Assembly: GCF_042453785.1 (NCBI RefSeq)
Contig: NC_091664.1
Span: 31,172,501-31,236,500, forward strand
Direction of reading: 5' to 3'
Length of the DNA stretch: 64,000 bases
Source: Malus domestica
Taxonomy: Eukaryota > Streptophyta > Magnoliopsida > Rosales > Rosaceae
Made by a program: the position numbers and the translations under genes. Below, piece by piece: positions 47,134 through 59,189 of this stretch; positions within the stretch are counted from its first letter, which is position 1, and each line of letters starts with the position of its first letter. Under the pieces are notes generated by a model that saw only the letters and a program-made list of their open reading frames with translations, searched no databases and was not told the DNA's origin.

Positions 47134-49254
47134 GCATCTCGGCATCTTGTAAAGTTTCTGATCAATTCTTTTTTAGCGTGAGACAAAACTCACTATATAT
47201 GATGGCTTAATTACTAAGTTCATAATCTTATTTTTATTTTTATGTTCTTAACTTGTTAACATAGATATCCCCACAATTTGTGTAGTGACATGTTGTGTAT
47301 CACTTTATGTTTCGGTCACACTGAAAAATTTCTCGAACGACAGAAATGTGGTAAAAAAAATGAGATGGGGTTAATTATTACTTTCCTTTTATACCAGGAA
47401 TTAGGGTTAAAAAAGTGGTGCTGCTTTCAAATCGGGTCATGTCAGGTCAGATTATACCGGTTAATTATTCATTCGTGTTTGATGATTCTTCTAGTTTATT
47501 CAATTTAACGGTCATCAGTCATGAATAACAGTACTATAGAAATAGAAAATTAGTGTAAAAAACACTCTTCTTATAGGGTCAAATAAGTTAATAACACAGA
47601 AAGTTAATGGGCGGTAAGTTAATTGGGGGGTGTTATCCACACACCCAACAGCATTATTATCTAGCCAATATCTAGAGATAAAACTTACAGGAAAAATCAC
47701 TCCACCGTTGACCTTGGCCATTAGTCTTGGGGTCGGCGGCAATTTCTCTTGATTTTTTCCTTCTATATATCTTTTTTCGTTTGTGGTCGCTTTTTTGTTG
47801 CGGCAAGAAGATTTTTCATGATTGTACTCGATCTGTTGCTCTATCGAGAAGAGCCTTTGTGATGACTATGACTTACAGATCAAATTCAGATCCTTAAGCA
47901 ACAACTATTGTTTAGAGTCAATGTTGGTTTTTGTTTTGGGGTTTTCCATTTTAATCCTCGATAAAGATTGAAATTCAATTAAAACCTTATGTTAGATTAT
48001 ATATTCACTATAGTCCTTTGACTAAATTTTCATGTCATCATAAATATTAAAGTTCATATTTTCTTGTTTTAAAATATTTAATGTGTTTTTTTGGTTCCCA
48101 TAATGCCCATATTAAATATTTGGTTTTATTTTGCTCTATATTTTTTGGCATTGACATTGTTTGACTTTCTCAAACTATAAACATACCTCATCTAGACGTC
48201 CAAAAAAAGATTAGGGATACGTTACAAGAATTAAACAAGTACCTAATTCAAATTATTCAGTATCACCATCCAAAGCATAGACAAAATAAAAATACCTAAA
48301 TCATATATTATACATAATCGAATGCACTTAAACCATGTCCTAATGTGCTTAAATCATAGTACCTTGTCGAATGCACGTAAATCATAGTACCAAGTCAAAT
48401 GCACCTAAACCATGGTACCTATCACAATGCACCTAAACCATGGTACCTACCACAATACACCTAAATCACAATATCTAGTCAAATGCACCTAAATATTCAT
48501 ACCTTCGGTCCCATGATTAAAAAAAAAAAAAGGTGATGCCATTACAATATACTATATACATAGCCCTCTTAATTTTAGAAAGTGAATTACTAATTTCTAA
48601 TATGAACTAAAATCAGTTTGAAATTTGAACGAGAATAAAAAAAAAACTACTACAAAATATCATATACATCCTAAAAATAAGCTATAATAAATGACGTCCT
48701 ATGATTGTTAACAAAAAAAAAGGTCTTCATTACAAACATTGACAAAAGGGTATAATGGGAAGAATAACAAAGAAATAAATGACAACTAATGTGGAATTAT
48801 GTAGGTTGATGTTGGTCAGGGACTTAATTCAATTGTTAATCTTGCAAATGGTATTTGTCTAAACTAAATCCTTTTCAAGGATTAGTATCTAGTTTTCTAT
48901 TTTGTTTTTCATATGGTTTTGTACCTGGCAAAGTACTATGAAGAGGAAACTCGACATTTATTAGAGGTGACTCATAACAATCTTCCCTTAAAAACATATA
49001 ATACGAAGGAGAATAACAGATAGACGACGAGCAAGAAGAAATGGGCAATGAACTGCAGAAATGGGCAGGGAAGAAAAAAGTACAGAAAATATAGGCAAAG
49101 GAAGAACATCAGAAAGACAAAGAACAACAGGATGGGCAAGGAAGAAAAAAAAAAGGTAAAGAGAATTAAAACATGGTTCTTAACTACAACATCTAAAATC
49201 AACGGCTAGATTAGTTGGTCCCAAGCATCAGCAGATAATTGATCTGAAGAGGAC
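47134..49254. other. Intergenic region between GT47-A and GT47-B
   Basis: No gene is supported. It begins with the GT47-A 3' flank (similar to GT47-B downstream to about 47215). Features seen are a gggggtgttatccacacaccc stretch at 47626-47646 that resembles a small TIR element end, AT-rich filler, and the 28-bp minisatellite at 48320-48510. A purine-rich stretch lies at 49000-49170. Confidence 0.5.
48320..48510. repeat. 28-bp minisatellite, six to seven copies
   Basis: The marker atgcac (or atgtgc, atacac) recurs at 48343, 48371, 48399, 48427, 48455 and 48483, an exact 28-bp period. The unit pattern is aatgcacctaaaccatgg followed by taccta; an irregular first copy lies at 48322. Confidence 0.9.
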
Positions 49255-49750
49255 CTTGTCCCTAGCTTTCTTTATCAATTTTATTCTTTTCAGTCTTGAG
49301 GTCATACATAGCATTTAAGGGTTTGTTTGGAATTTCATTATTTTTCATTTTGTTCTTACCAGATTATGGGCGGTTGGATCAAAATTCCTGTGAAGGTTTG
49401 AGAACAGTTTCAATATTATTCACATTCATCTTCGGCCTTGTGTTACCCGCAAAAGTAAGTTTACTCATTAATCTATATGACAAACAAAAATGATGTGTAT
49501 ATATTCATAAGGAATTTTTAAAAAAAAAATCTCTTTATTATATTGGAGATAAATTGAATAAATATAGAAATAAAGAAATATATGAGCTAAGACGATTTGA
49601 ATATTGTTTGTTCCCCTCATTTTATGATTTGATTTTGACCAATTTTGTCTCGAAGAGACGCAACCCCTAGGAGCTTTATTCATTTTATTCTTTTCAGTTT
49701 CCAGCAAACGTCTTGAGGTCGTATAAATAATTAAGGGCTTGTTTGAAACT
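49255..49750 (+). repeat. SPH 3'-flank remnants upstream of GT47-B
   Basis: Two pieces (49262-49330 and 49505-49750) match the SPH 3' flank: ttttattcttttcag with the cgtcttgaggtcgta region and agggcttgttt, and in the second also cgatttgaatattgtttg and tttgaccaattttgtc. No SPH coding sequence remains between them. Confidence 0.65.
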
Positions 49751-50013
49751 TTAATTATAAAATTTTTAATCATTTTCACAATTATTTTTTATCTGTTTGC
49801 ACTTTGCATTCTTCTTATTTATGGTCATGTGATTAAAAAATTAATAAAAATGCATGAATGAAAACAAATACACAAATGTATGAGGAGAAAATAAGAGCAA
49901 AAAATAATATCATTTATCAATATGTCGAAATACTTACAAAAACTTCGAGCGCTTTCATCATTCAGAACCAATTTTCAAGATTTCTTTTTCATTTTCAAAC
50001 GATGCAGAATGCT

Positions 50014-50200
50014 TTTTATTATTTTAAAACACTTTAACCGTTACAAAAGCAACACGCTAGCTGAAAAACAAAACAAAAGGTTATTCAATATTCCTGCGGT
50101 GACCAAACACAAAACCGAACAGAAGCCTTGTTTTGTTAATATTTGGCCATTTACCTTACCTTAAATAATACACATATATACATATATATGTATTATTAGC
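50014..50200 (+). promoter_or_regulatory. GT47-B upstream region, uninterrupted
   Basis: This is the intact version of the sequence that is split in the copies at 37090/37860 and 39455/42018: ttattattttaaaacac, aaaagcaacacgctagc, then a TA-rich block acatatatacatatatatg ~50 bp before the ATG that may supply a TATA element. It shows the pre-insertion state of both other copies. Confidence 0.6.
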
Positions 50201-50240
50201 TGGTCTTAGATAAATTAAGGAGGTGAGTTGGAGCTATCAA

Positions 50241-53200
50241 ATGGCGGAAGCCCTGGATTTTCGCTCTCCATATCTACTCTCTGTAACTCTTCTCCTCCTC
50301 CTTGTCGTAGCCGTCTTCTTCTCTCCCTTGAACCAACGACACCATCTCTCTCTCAATTTATCTTCTTCTCCCACCTCCTCCTCCTCCCCGTCTAACTTCC
50401 AACACCAAACCACCCGCAATTTCAACACCACAGCTTTGCATGCTGTTGCACCTGCACCTTCCCCATCCCCATCCCCAACATCCCAGCCACCGCTCGAGCT
50501 TCGCCGCCGCCATGCGCCTTCCTCAACTTCCACCGCCTCCAAACTCAGTCAAGCTACTACCAAAGTACGTAAGCTTCCATTTTTTTTTACTGCTTTATTA
50601 TTATTTTTTGTTTATAAAAAAATTATCTGGGTAAATTTTAATTTGTGTTTAAATCCAGAAGAAGAAGAGCAAAACGGAGAGGATTGAAGAGGAGTTGGGG
50701 ATAGCAAGAGCGATTATCCGCAAAGCTATTCTCACAAAGAATGTCACCTCCGACCGGAAGGAGATTTACATCCCCAGAGGAAGTGTCTACAGAAATCCAT
50801 ATGCCTTTCATCAGTTAAGTCCATTTTTTATTTTATTTTTAATCTCATTTTCTCTATAAAAAAAATTCAATTCTATATTTTGGGTTTTATTCCTTTGTTA
50901 ATCAGCATTGAGTGATTAACAATTGGGTAACATGCACTTAGCCTAATTATTTTGCAGATATTATATAATAATTCCATATAATGCCAAATGCTTTTCTTTA
51001 ATTAAAAACAATAAATTAATTACATATTAGCAATTGTCCACATACTATGTATGTGTTTTTTAAAAGTAGGAAAATAAAATTTACAAAAAGAAATATACAA
51101 TGGTTTCCAAAAAAAAATTTATGACAACTTTCAAATGATTTTTCGTCACTAAAGAGGTTGTTCATATCTTTAGAGACTATTTATGAATAATTATTCCTCG
51201 TCACTAAAGGTTTATTTCATTATGAGAAAAATGTGAAATAGAAAATTGGAGCAACCAACATGGTTACCTGGATGCGAAGCTCTAAAAAAAAACAGTAAAA
51301 TTATTTGTGTTTAGTTTACTATATTGCTCATGAATTTTATTTTGGTTATTTTTCTTTAGTTTTGTTGACATGATTAATTTGATATTTTCACCTTTTTTGG
51401 CTAACAATTTTTTTTTCTTTTCCTAAACCCCTATTATTAGGGGGAGCAGGAGAGTTCAAAATTATTACAATAATTTAAGAGAGAGAGAGTTTCGAACCCG
51501 GACGTATGTGTAAAAACTCAACACCTTATCCACTAGTGTATTAGTTTTTAATAGATATTTTAGATAGGATCATTAACGAATTTTTACAATGTAACCGTAT
51601 GTCTAAGCGTAACAAATCCATCAGCTACCATATTCAGTTATGTGTTAATATAATTCCAACGGGTGGTTTTGTTAGGCCACTGATTCTTTACAAGTAAGAA
51701 GTTAGAACCAAACAAGTCCCTTTCCCGATAATCCCTTTCCGGAGCGCTCCACGTTTTTCCTAACAAATGGCATTATTGCTTATGTTGTATTTACATGTGC
51801 TTGTGGGCTTCCTCTTGGGTGGTGCTGGTACTATATCCCATTCGACCCATGTTTTTAGCCTTGGCCGTTTCTTCAAGATGTGTGTCATCATATGGCATAT
51901 TACATTTGAACACAAAAATTACGTTTTTGTCTTTACCATTTTTACTTAATTAATTCCATCAAGCAAATTTTTTATATGATTTGATCAAATGTATATAATT
52001 TGACGCAATTATCTAACACGTGAAAAAATTAGAGGTATGTCGATAAGTAATTAGTTTAAGATAATTACGTGTCAAAGTGAGATCCTACTAAATATTCATA
52101 TTTTATAACCCTAATTTGAAGTGTAGGTGAATTTATGGAGAAATTAGGTTCACATCTCTCATTTTTCTATTTCATTGATTGAAACCTTGTTATTTTTCAA
52201 ATTTGGTCAAGTGATGCCACTAATTTAGAGATCGTTTGGAAGTGCTTTTAAAATGACTGAAAACGCATTTAGAAAAAAATGTTTTTGGGTCTAAAAAACA
52301 CTTAAAATGTTTTTCCATAATTCATTTGCATTTTTACTAAAGATTGTTCCAAAAACATTTTTACAAAAAACTCTTTCAGCCATTTTAAAAGTAGTTCGAA
52401 ACGAGTCGTTAATATGAAATTACAAAAACTTAGTGGTGTGGTTGCGTACTAATTTAATTTGTTATGTTATTATTTTGGAATACATTAGGAGTCACGTAGA
52501 GATGATGAAGAGGTTCAAGATATGGAGTTACAAGGAAGGAGATTTACCAATGGTCCACAATGGGCCCACCACATACATCTACTCCATAGAAGGGCAGTTT
52601 ATATTCGAGATGGAAAGTGGGCCAAGCCCATTTGTGGCCCAACATCCTGATGAGGCCCACGCATTCTTCCTGCCATTGAGTGTGTCCAAGATTACCGACT
52701 TCCTATACAGGCCTCACCATGAGACATTCTTCCATCGGCTGGATCGTACTTTTACAGACTACATTTTTGTTGTAGCGGATAAATACCCCTACTGGAATAG
52801 AAGTGGTGGGGCCGATCATTTCTTTGTCTCGTGCCATGATTGGGTAAGCTACTATTCATTCATCATCAATCATTTGATTTGCTTTAATATTTATTATTAT
52901 CAACGATTTGCAAGGACAAATCAACCATTTAAATTTAGATTAGTTGGTTTTCTTACTTGGACAATTTGTCAGTTTAGGTGGTTGCCAAGGAATATGGAAT
53001 CTCTCCGGACTAGGAAATCCAGGTCTTTGAATCGTGTGGAAGAGAGATTGAGACTCTTAGTTTGTGTGAGATGACCGTCGAATGAGTTAATAGAGATTCA
53101 AATTCAATTTGAGTGGTTCCGATTGCTTGGTCTCTAGGCTTCGAATAGTGAGATCCAGAGAGGATCACTTGTCCGTTTTCAAGCCAGTTAGCAAAAGAAC

Positions 53201-54074
53201 ATTCATGCACTTTGAGATAACTTGGTTGATTGTTGGTCCTAGTAACACGTTGGTTTTGTAGCACAACTAAAGTTAGCAGGCTTTGAGCTCGATTGGCACA
53301 TGATTGAATCAGCGTATCATAATTATCATGAAATAACATTGATTGTTAAATTGCATATAAAAATATATTTATTGTTGCTCAACTATTATGTATTTGATTT
53401 TTCAGGCACCACTTGTGTCACGCGATGACCCGAGACCCTATAAGAATCTCATTAAGGTGTTATGCAACGCAAACACCTCTGAAGGATTCAAGCCTACCAG
53501 AGACGTCTCATTGCCGGAATATAACCTAAAAGCCTTTGACCTTGGGCCGCCCCGTTTCGGAGAACCCCCAGATAAGCGTCCACTCCTTGCCTTCTTTGCC
53601 GGTGCTGCTCATGGAGACATCAGGAGCATTTTGTTTGAGCATTGGAAGGAAAAAGATGATGAAGTTCGAGTTTACGAAAAGCTCCCTAAGGACCTGAACT
53701 ACCACAAACTAATGGGACAAACCAAGTTCTGCTTGTGCCCAAGTGGGTCTGAAGTAGCAAGTCCTAGAGTTGTGGAGGCAATGTATGCAGGGTGTGTCCC
53801 GGTGTTGATTTCCGACTACTATGCAGTACCATTTGATGATGTTCTTGATTGGAGCAAGTTTTCGATACAAATTCCGCCCAAGAGAATATCAGAAATCAAG
53901 ACAATACTGAAAGCTGTTCCATACTCAAAGTACTTGAAATTGCAGAAGAGGGTGATACAAGTAAGAAAGCATTTTGAGCTCAACCGACCAGCTAAGCCCT
54001 ACGACGTATTTCACATGGTGCTCCACTCGGTGTGGCTTAAAAGGCTCAACATTCGGTTACCAAATCGGTTTTGA
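50241..54074 (+). CDS. GT47 exostosin-family glycosyltransferase B (four exons)
   Basis: Exons are 50241-50564, 50659-50813, 52489-52843 and 53406-54074, all the same lengths as in A, giving 500 aa. ATG 50241 starts [14 protein letters not shown]; the membrane anchor is at ~11-27. All GT47 motifs are intact, including [48 protein letters not shown] and [11 protein letters not shown]. Intron 1 is only 94 bp because the retroelement found in A is absent. Introns 2 and 3 align with those of A, including the SINE. It is the best preserved of the tandem pair and predicted to be a Golgi type II glycosyltransferase of unknown substrate. Exon joins are inferred from phase and similarity to A and C. 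Confidence 0.87.
51431..51540 (-). mobile_element. tRNA-type SINE in GT47-B intron 2
   Basis: Orthologue of the SINE at 44402-44512 (B-box ccgggttcgaaact on the minus strand). Its presence in both genes dates it before the A/B duplication. Confidence 0.6.
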
Positions 54075-54567
54075 GCATCTCGGCATCTTGTAAAGTTTCT
54101 GATCAATTTTTTTTTAGCGTGAGACAAAACTCACTATATATGCTGGATTCATTACTAAGTACATAATCTTCAAATATATACGATATTTTATTAAACTCAC
54201 TATGATGCACTCAAAAGTCGAATGCTGTAGACCATACATACGATTCCAAATTAGATTCGTCCAACCATTCCTATCCTTCTATTTTATCGTCCAATTTAGC
54301 TCTTGCTCCTGCATCTAGTAGGCAGGAGCCTCATGGTCAATGGATTTAATTGAAACACCACAACGATGATCAAAACTAATCGAGCACCGCCGTAATAACC
54401 TATGGCTAAGAAGATTTAGAATGAATACCATCCAATTTAACCAAAAATAAAATTAATGGTTTTGTAAGATTTTTCCTTTTGCCTTATAAATATGTGATGT
54501 TTAACCCTAAACCCTAGGTGTGGTTGTTTACCAACTAAATATGTGATGTTACCTTGGGTTAAAATAG
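54075..54567. other. GT47-B 3' flank and spacer
   Basis: GT47-B 3' flank to about 54165, then unassigned AT-rich sequence. gtgtggttgtttaccaact (54520-54538) and the region before 54568 resemble the end of GT47 intron 2, which leads into the exon-3 relic. Confidence 0.4.
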
Positions 54568-54864
54568 GAGTCACATAGAGGAAATTTACCATTGACCCAC
54601 AATTGTCCCACTGTCCCACCACCACCATCTACTCCATAAATTGGCGGTTTATATTTGAGATGCAATGCAGCATCCTGATGATGAGGGCCATGCATGCATT
54701 CTTCTTGCGTTGAGCGTGTCCAACATCACTGACTTCCAGCAAAAATCTCACCGCCAGACCTTTTTTTCATCGACCGGATGGAATCTTCACTGACCAGTTT
54801 GTAGCAAACAAATAACCCTATTGGAATGGGAGCGGTGGAGTCGATCATTTTTTCGTCTCACCGA
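54568..54864 (+). pseudogene. GT47 exon-3 relic
   Basis: After an ttaaaatag acceptor-like end comes gagtcacatagag, as in exon 3 of GT47-C. Degenerate matches follow to ccatctactccataaattgg (YIYSIEG region), catcctgatgatgagg (HPDEAH), and ccctattggaatgggag with cggtggagtcgatcattt ([12 protein letters not shown]), ending at ttcgtctcacc. Several small deletions and frame changes make it non-coding. No other exons are nearby. Confidence 0.75.
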
Positions 54865-55760
54865 ATGAAACTTGAGTAGGGCCACTTGAAATATGTATTC
54901 CACGTTAATAGAGAGATGTAAAATATTCATTTTTGAACGAAAGATGTAAATAAAAATTTAAATTTACATTTTGTTGGTGATTGATCTCACCAATCAAAGA
55001 AGGAAATTTAACAGAGATCTCAAATTTACATAACTCCTACCAAGAAAGGAATTTAACTGGGATCTCAAATTTACTTCGCGCTCATCAAGAATGGAAATTT
55101 GACTGAGACCTCAAATGTGTATTTCTTCAATAAAGATGCTCAAACTTTCCAAGAGATTAGTATTAGAGAATGACTTATATAACATGAGTTCATCTTCAAT
55201 TAGTATTCCTTGCTAATAATACAAAGATATGTTAGTTTTCTTTGTACATATTTATTGGCACGAAATATCAACCGATGAACCTTTGACATTTTGTCCAAGT
55301 AACAAGGTGTTTATGTGTTGATGGAGGTCTATTTAGTTGATATTTGGAATATGATGCAGTCATTCTAATCGGTGAAGTTTATCTTTACCCCTCGACAATG
55401 CAATTGTGCAGCCATATGATGGCAACATACGTTCTTAAACATGGCAGAAGCTTTGATTGGAATGAATTATGACCTGAATTTTTGTTTAATGTTATAGCAG
55501 AAGATGCAAATGTTTCCATTTGTATTTGATTATTAATACATTTCTATCCTTTGTCATAAAAATAAAAATAAAAAAAATAAAAAAAAACGAGGTGTTTATG
55601 TGTGATGTAATAGGAAAAAGGAAAAAGGAAAAACGGTGTGCGATAACTTGGCAGAATAAGAGAGGGAGGGGAATTGGGAGAGAGAGACTCGTTGATTCGC
55701 TCAACAAAAATAAGAAAAACGCTTCTTGGTTGTGCAGTTTTACTATGAGGGTAGTAGAGC
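54865..55760. other. Spacer and GT47-C upstream region
   Basis: No gene seen. Three imperfect repeats of a tctcaaatttac-type segment with aatttaac lie at 55005-55120. The last 150 bp before the GT47-C ATG are purine-rich (gagagggaggggaattggg) with no clear TATA box. Confidence 0.45.
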
Positions 55761-58700
55761 ATGGCAGCCTTTGAATTCCGGTCACCCTACTTTTTCTCTC
55801 TAACTTTTCTCCTCCTCCTCCTCCTTCTCCTCCTCTCCTTCTCCCCCTTCAACCAATTCCATTTCACCCCCTTAAATCCTCATTCTTCCCCATCTGCCCC
55901 TCTCCAAATCAGAAATCACACAGCCTCATATCAATATGCCACTCTGAATCCTGCACCCTCTCCCTCTCCCTCTACTTCCACTGTTGCAGACAATCTCCAA
56001 GTAACCACCTTTACATTTTCTTGTTATAAAATTACACGGATAAAGTTTCAATTTTTCTTTATTTCTGGTTTTTTTTTTTTTTCATTGGAGGTGTTTTTTT
56101 TTCTTCTATACTTCTTTCCCTTTCTTAGGTTCTGCATTTTTTGTGCCCATAATTTTATTCAGCAGGAAAAGAGCAGCAGCAGCAGCACAAGCAGCAAGAT
56201 TGAAGAGGAGTTGGCGAGAGCCAGAGCCGCCATCCGCGAAGCCATTCGTACCAAAAACTACACATCTGACAGACAAGAAATTTACATCCCCAGAGGAAGT
56301 ATCTACAGAAATCCCTATGCTTTTCACCAGTAAGTTTTATTTAATTATTATTTATAAGTTTCTTTTTCTTCTGCATTTGGATACTAAAGCTACTTATTAG
56401 TATAAATCTGTTTCTCCACCAAAATTTTAGTAAATTACTATTCTAACCGTCTCATGATCCTGAATAAGAATAAAATGATAGATAATTTAGTAATTGCATA
56501 TAATATAAATTTTACTGTTTTTTATACAAACCTCACAGCCAATTAATTCTAACACATTCATTTAAAAATTAAATAAAATTTAAGAAGGTTTTTTTAACCC
56601 ACATCTCCCACTCTCCCAGGTCAACCCTCTCCCCTTCTTCCAAGTTCCAATCCCAATTTTGTTTTGTTTTATATATATATATATATATAATAATAAAAAG
56701 TTTCTCTTAAGGAAAGTGATATAAATATTTTATAACAAATACTAGGCAAATTTAATTAATACGATGTAACGTGTGAGCATATGAATAATTTATTAATTTA
56801 TTTATTTATGGTAGCGTTTTGAATAATATACCTTTTTGTCTAATTGGTTTTGATACCACAATAAAGCAGATTTGTTTATGGCTAATTTTGATGCCAGTTC
56901 TTTTCTTCCAAACAAAGCAATCCCTTTCATTTTTCCTAGACTTTATTATCTTCCCATTATTCTTAATAATATTTTAATTTGTAATTATTGGGGTCGGTCC
57001 ATATACAAAATACTTGTTTTGGTTCTTGTTTCTTTCGGTGGCGTATGGGTGACTACTTCCATCCCAAAATAATTGTGGCGCTCTTTGGCTTTATCTTGCG
57101 CAGCCATTGATACTTTTTCAATGAAATATTTTCGGGATTGGATATATCTCCGGTTGTATGGTAGGATTTCTAGTCATAATCTACGTTCATTTACACTAGG
57201 GTTAGATTTTCTTTCAAAAGAGTTAACAATAAATGTAACTAATTAACGCGGTGATTTCGATAGATTTTTTAATATGTGTGGAACACAGTACATTACATTT
57301 TGTGTCATCATAAAAGTAGAGGAACGTTGAAAATATATTTTAGTAGTAATTATTTACCATGTCATGCATTCATGTTATAACATGTCGTGTACTACTTTAT
57401 TTTCCAGGTAAAAGAAATCTCATTAATTTTTATATGTGAGATTCGTTTTTCTTTGCTGCAATTTACAGTCTGAAATATATGCAAAAGTAAGTTAATTTGG
57501 ATAATTTTGGATGAGCAGGAGTCACATAGAGATGGTGAAAAGATTCAAGATATGGGCCTACAAGGAAGGGGAGATACCCATGTTTCACAATGGGCCTATG
57601 TCCTACATCTACTCTATCGAAGGCCATTTCATCGATGAGCTGGACAGTAGTGGCAAAAGCCCATTTTTGGCCCGACATCACGACGAGGCCCATTCCTTCT
57701 TTGTCCCTGTGAGTGTGAAGAGGATAGCTGATTTCTTATACGACCGGCCTAATCCCTACACATTTCACGGTCGACTGGTTCGAATCGTCACCGATTACAT
57801 CAATGTGGTTGCCCAGAAATACCCCTACTGGAATAGGAGCGGTGGAGCTGACCATTTCATGCTCTCTTGTCATGATTGGGTACTGTATCTTCTTTGAGCC
57901 AATTTGGAAAGAAAAGAACGTGGCATTCGTCGTTGCAGACAAATCACAGCCCAATAAGCGTGAATTGCGTGTGTCATACTGTGATTTGCATGTGCCGAGG
58001 AATGTCTTGTTACATTTGGTTTTGTCAGGAAAGAAAAACAGGGCACAAGCCATCATCTGTTCATTCCTTTCGGTTTTCTACGCATGGAGATCCATACCAT
58101 TCTGTTTTGATATCCATCTTTCTTTGTTCTTGCAGGCACCGGAAATTATAGACGACGACCGTGACTTCTACAAGAATTTTATAAGAGTACTATGCAATTC
58201 CAATACCTCAGAAGGGTTCCAGCCCAAGAGAGACGTCTCATTACCGGAATACAATATACCGGAGCACACTCTTGGCCCATCACTCCTCGACAAACACCCC
58301 GATAAGCGTCCTATCCTAGCCTTCTTCGCCGGTGGTGCTCATGGAGACATAAGGAAGTTCTTGTTTGAGCATTGGAGGGACAAAGATGATGAAATCCAAG
58401 TCCATGAGTACCTTCCAAAGGGCCAAAATTACCACGAGATTATGGGACGGACCAAGTTTTGCTTGTGTCCCAGTGGCTCCGAAGTTGCTAGCCCTAGAGT
58501 GGTTGAGGCCATGTATGCAGGGTGCGTCCCTGTCCTCATTTCCGATTACTATTCATTGCCCTTCGCTGATGTTCTCGATTGGAGTAAGTTTACGGTTGAA
58601 ATCCCGCCCAAGAGAATACCGGAGATTAAGACGATCCTGAAAGCCGTTCCACACTCAGAGTTCTTGAAGTTGCAGAAGAGGGTGATGCAGGTTAGAAGGC

Positions 58701-58798
58701 ATTTTATGCTGAACCGACCGGCGAAGCCGTATGATGTGTTTCATATGGTGCTTCACTCAATATGGCTAAGGAGGCTTGACATCAGGCTACCAAATTGA
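55761..58798 (+). CDS. GT47 exostosin-family glycosyltransferase C (four exons)
   Basis: Exons are 55761-56000, 56163-56329, 57519-57879 and 58136-58798 (joined 1431 bp, 476 aa). The exon 2 start could be 3 bp later because the acceptor is cagcag. The anchor is a run of leucines ([14 protein letters not shown]). The stem is shorter than in A and B, and exon 2 begins with a poly-Ser stretch ([11 protein letters not shown]). The GT47 domain is complete: [90 protein letters not shown]. Exon 3 has two extra codons (DSSGKS region). Intron 3 is short (256 bp) and different from that of A/B. It is an older paralog, convergent with the CBSX6-like gene, and appears fully functional. Confidence 0.88.
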
Positions 58799-58872
58799 TT
58801 ATAATTAAGAATCGGGTTATAAGCATTTTTTCAATATCTTAATCATGATTTTCATAGCATTTACATTTATAC

Positions 58873-59030
58873 CATTTGTTCAATGAGTAAAATCAAACAC
58901 AAGCGGTAGGTCTCGGGTTCGAGACTTGGGAGCAGCCTCTCCATAAATGGGGGTAAGGCTAGCCGACATTCACCTCTCCCAGACCCTGCGTAAAGCGGGA
59001 GCCTTGTGCACTGGGTACGACCTTTTTTTT
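58873..59030 (+). mobile_element. Au-like tRNA-derived SINE
   Basis: It contains a B-box (gggttcgagac at 58915-58925) and the characteristic Au-type 3' part (gggtaaggctagccgacat, gaccctgcgtaaagcgggag, ttgtgcactgggtacgacc) ending in T8 at 59030. attacattat after the tail resembles tttacattta before the start, a possible target duplication. The A-box end is degraded. It lies in the short convergent gap between GT47-C and the CBS gene. Confidence 0.75.
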
Positions 59031-59189
59031 ATTACATTATTCATTATTGCAAGAAAGTTTCACAAAAAGCTCAAAATCCAGTCTCAAACCAATTTTTAGA
59101 CTCTGGCCAGCACAAGTTGCACACGAAACATAAATTGCAGAGAGTACAATGTACGAAGTATGTCGGACAAAGGAAAAAGAATGAAGAAT

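Noticed and set aside
52433..53074. 213-aa single-exon GT47 protein
   Set aside because: The frame simply runs from intron 2 through exon 3 into intron 3 of GT47-B; exon boundaries have good splice sites and A and C agree with the spliced model.
57803..58798. 331-aa GT47 frame
   Set aside because: The first part reads exon 3 in the wrong frame plus intron 3; only the part from 58136 is real (exon 4 of GT47-C).
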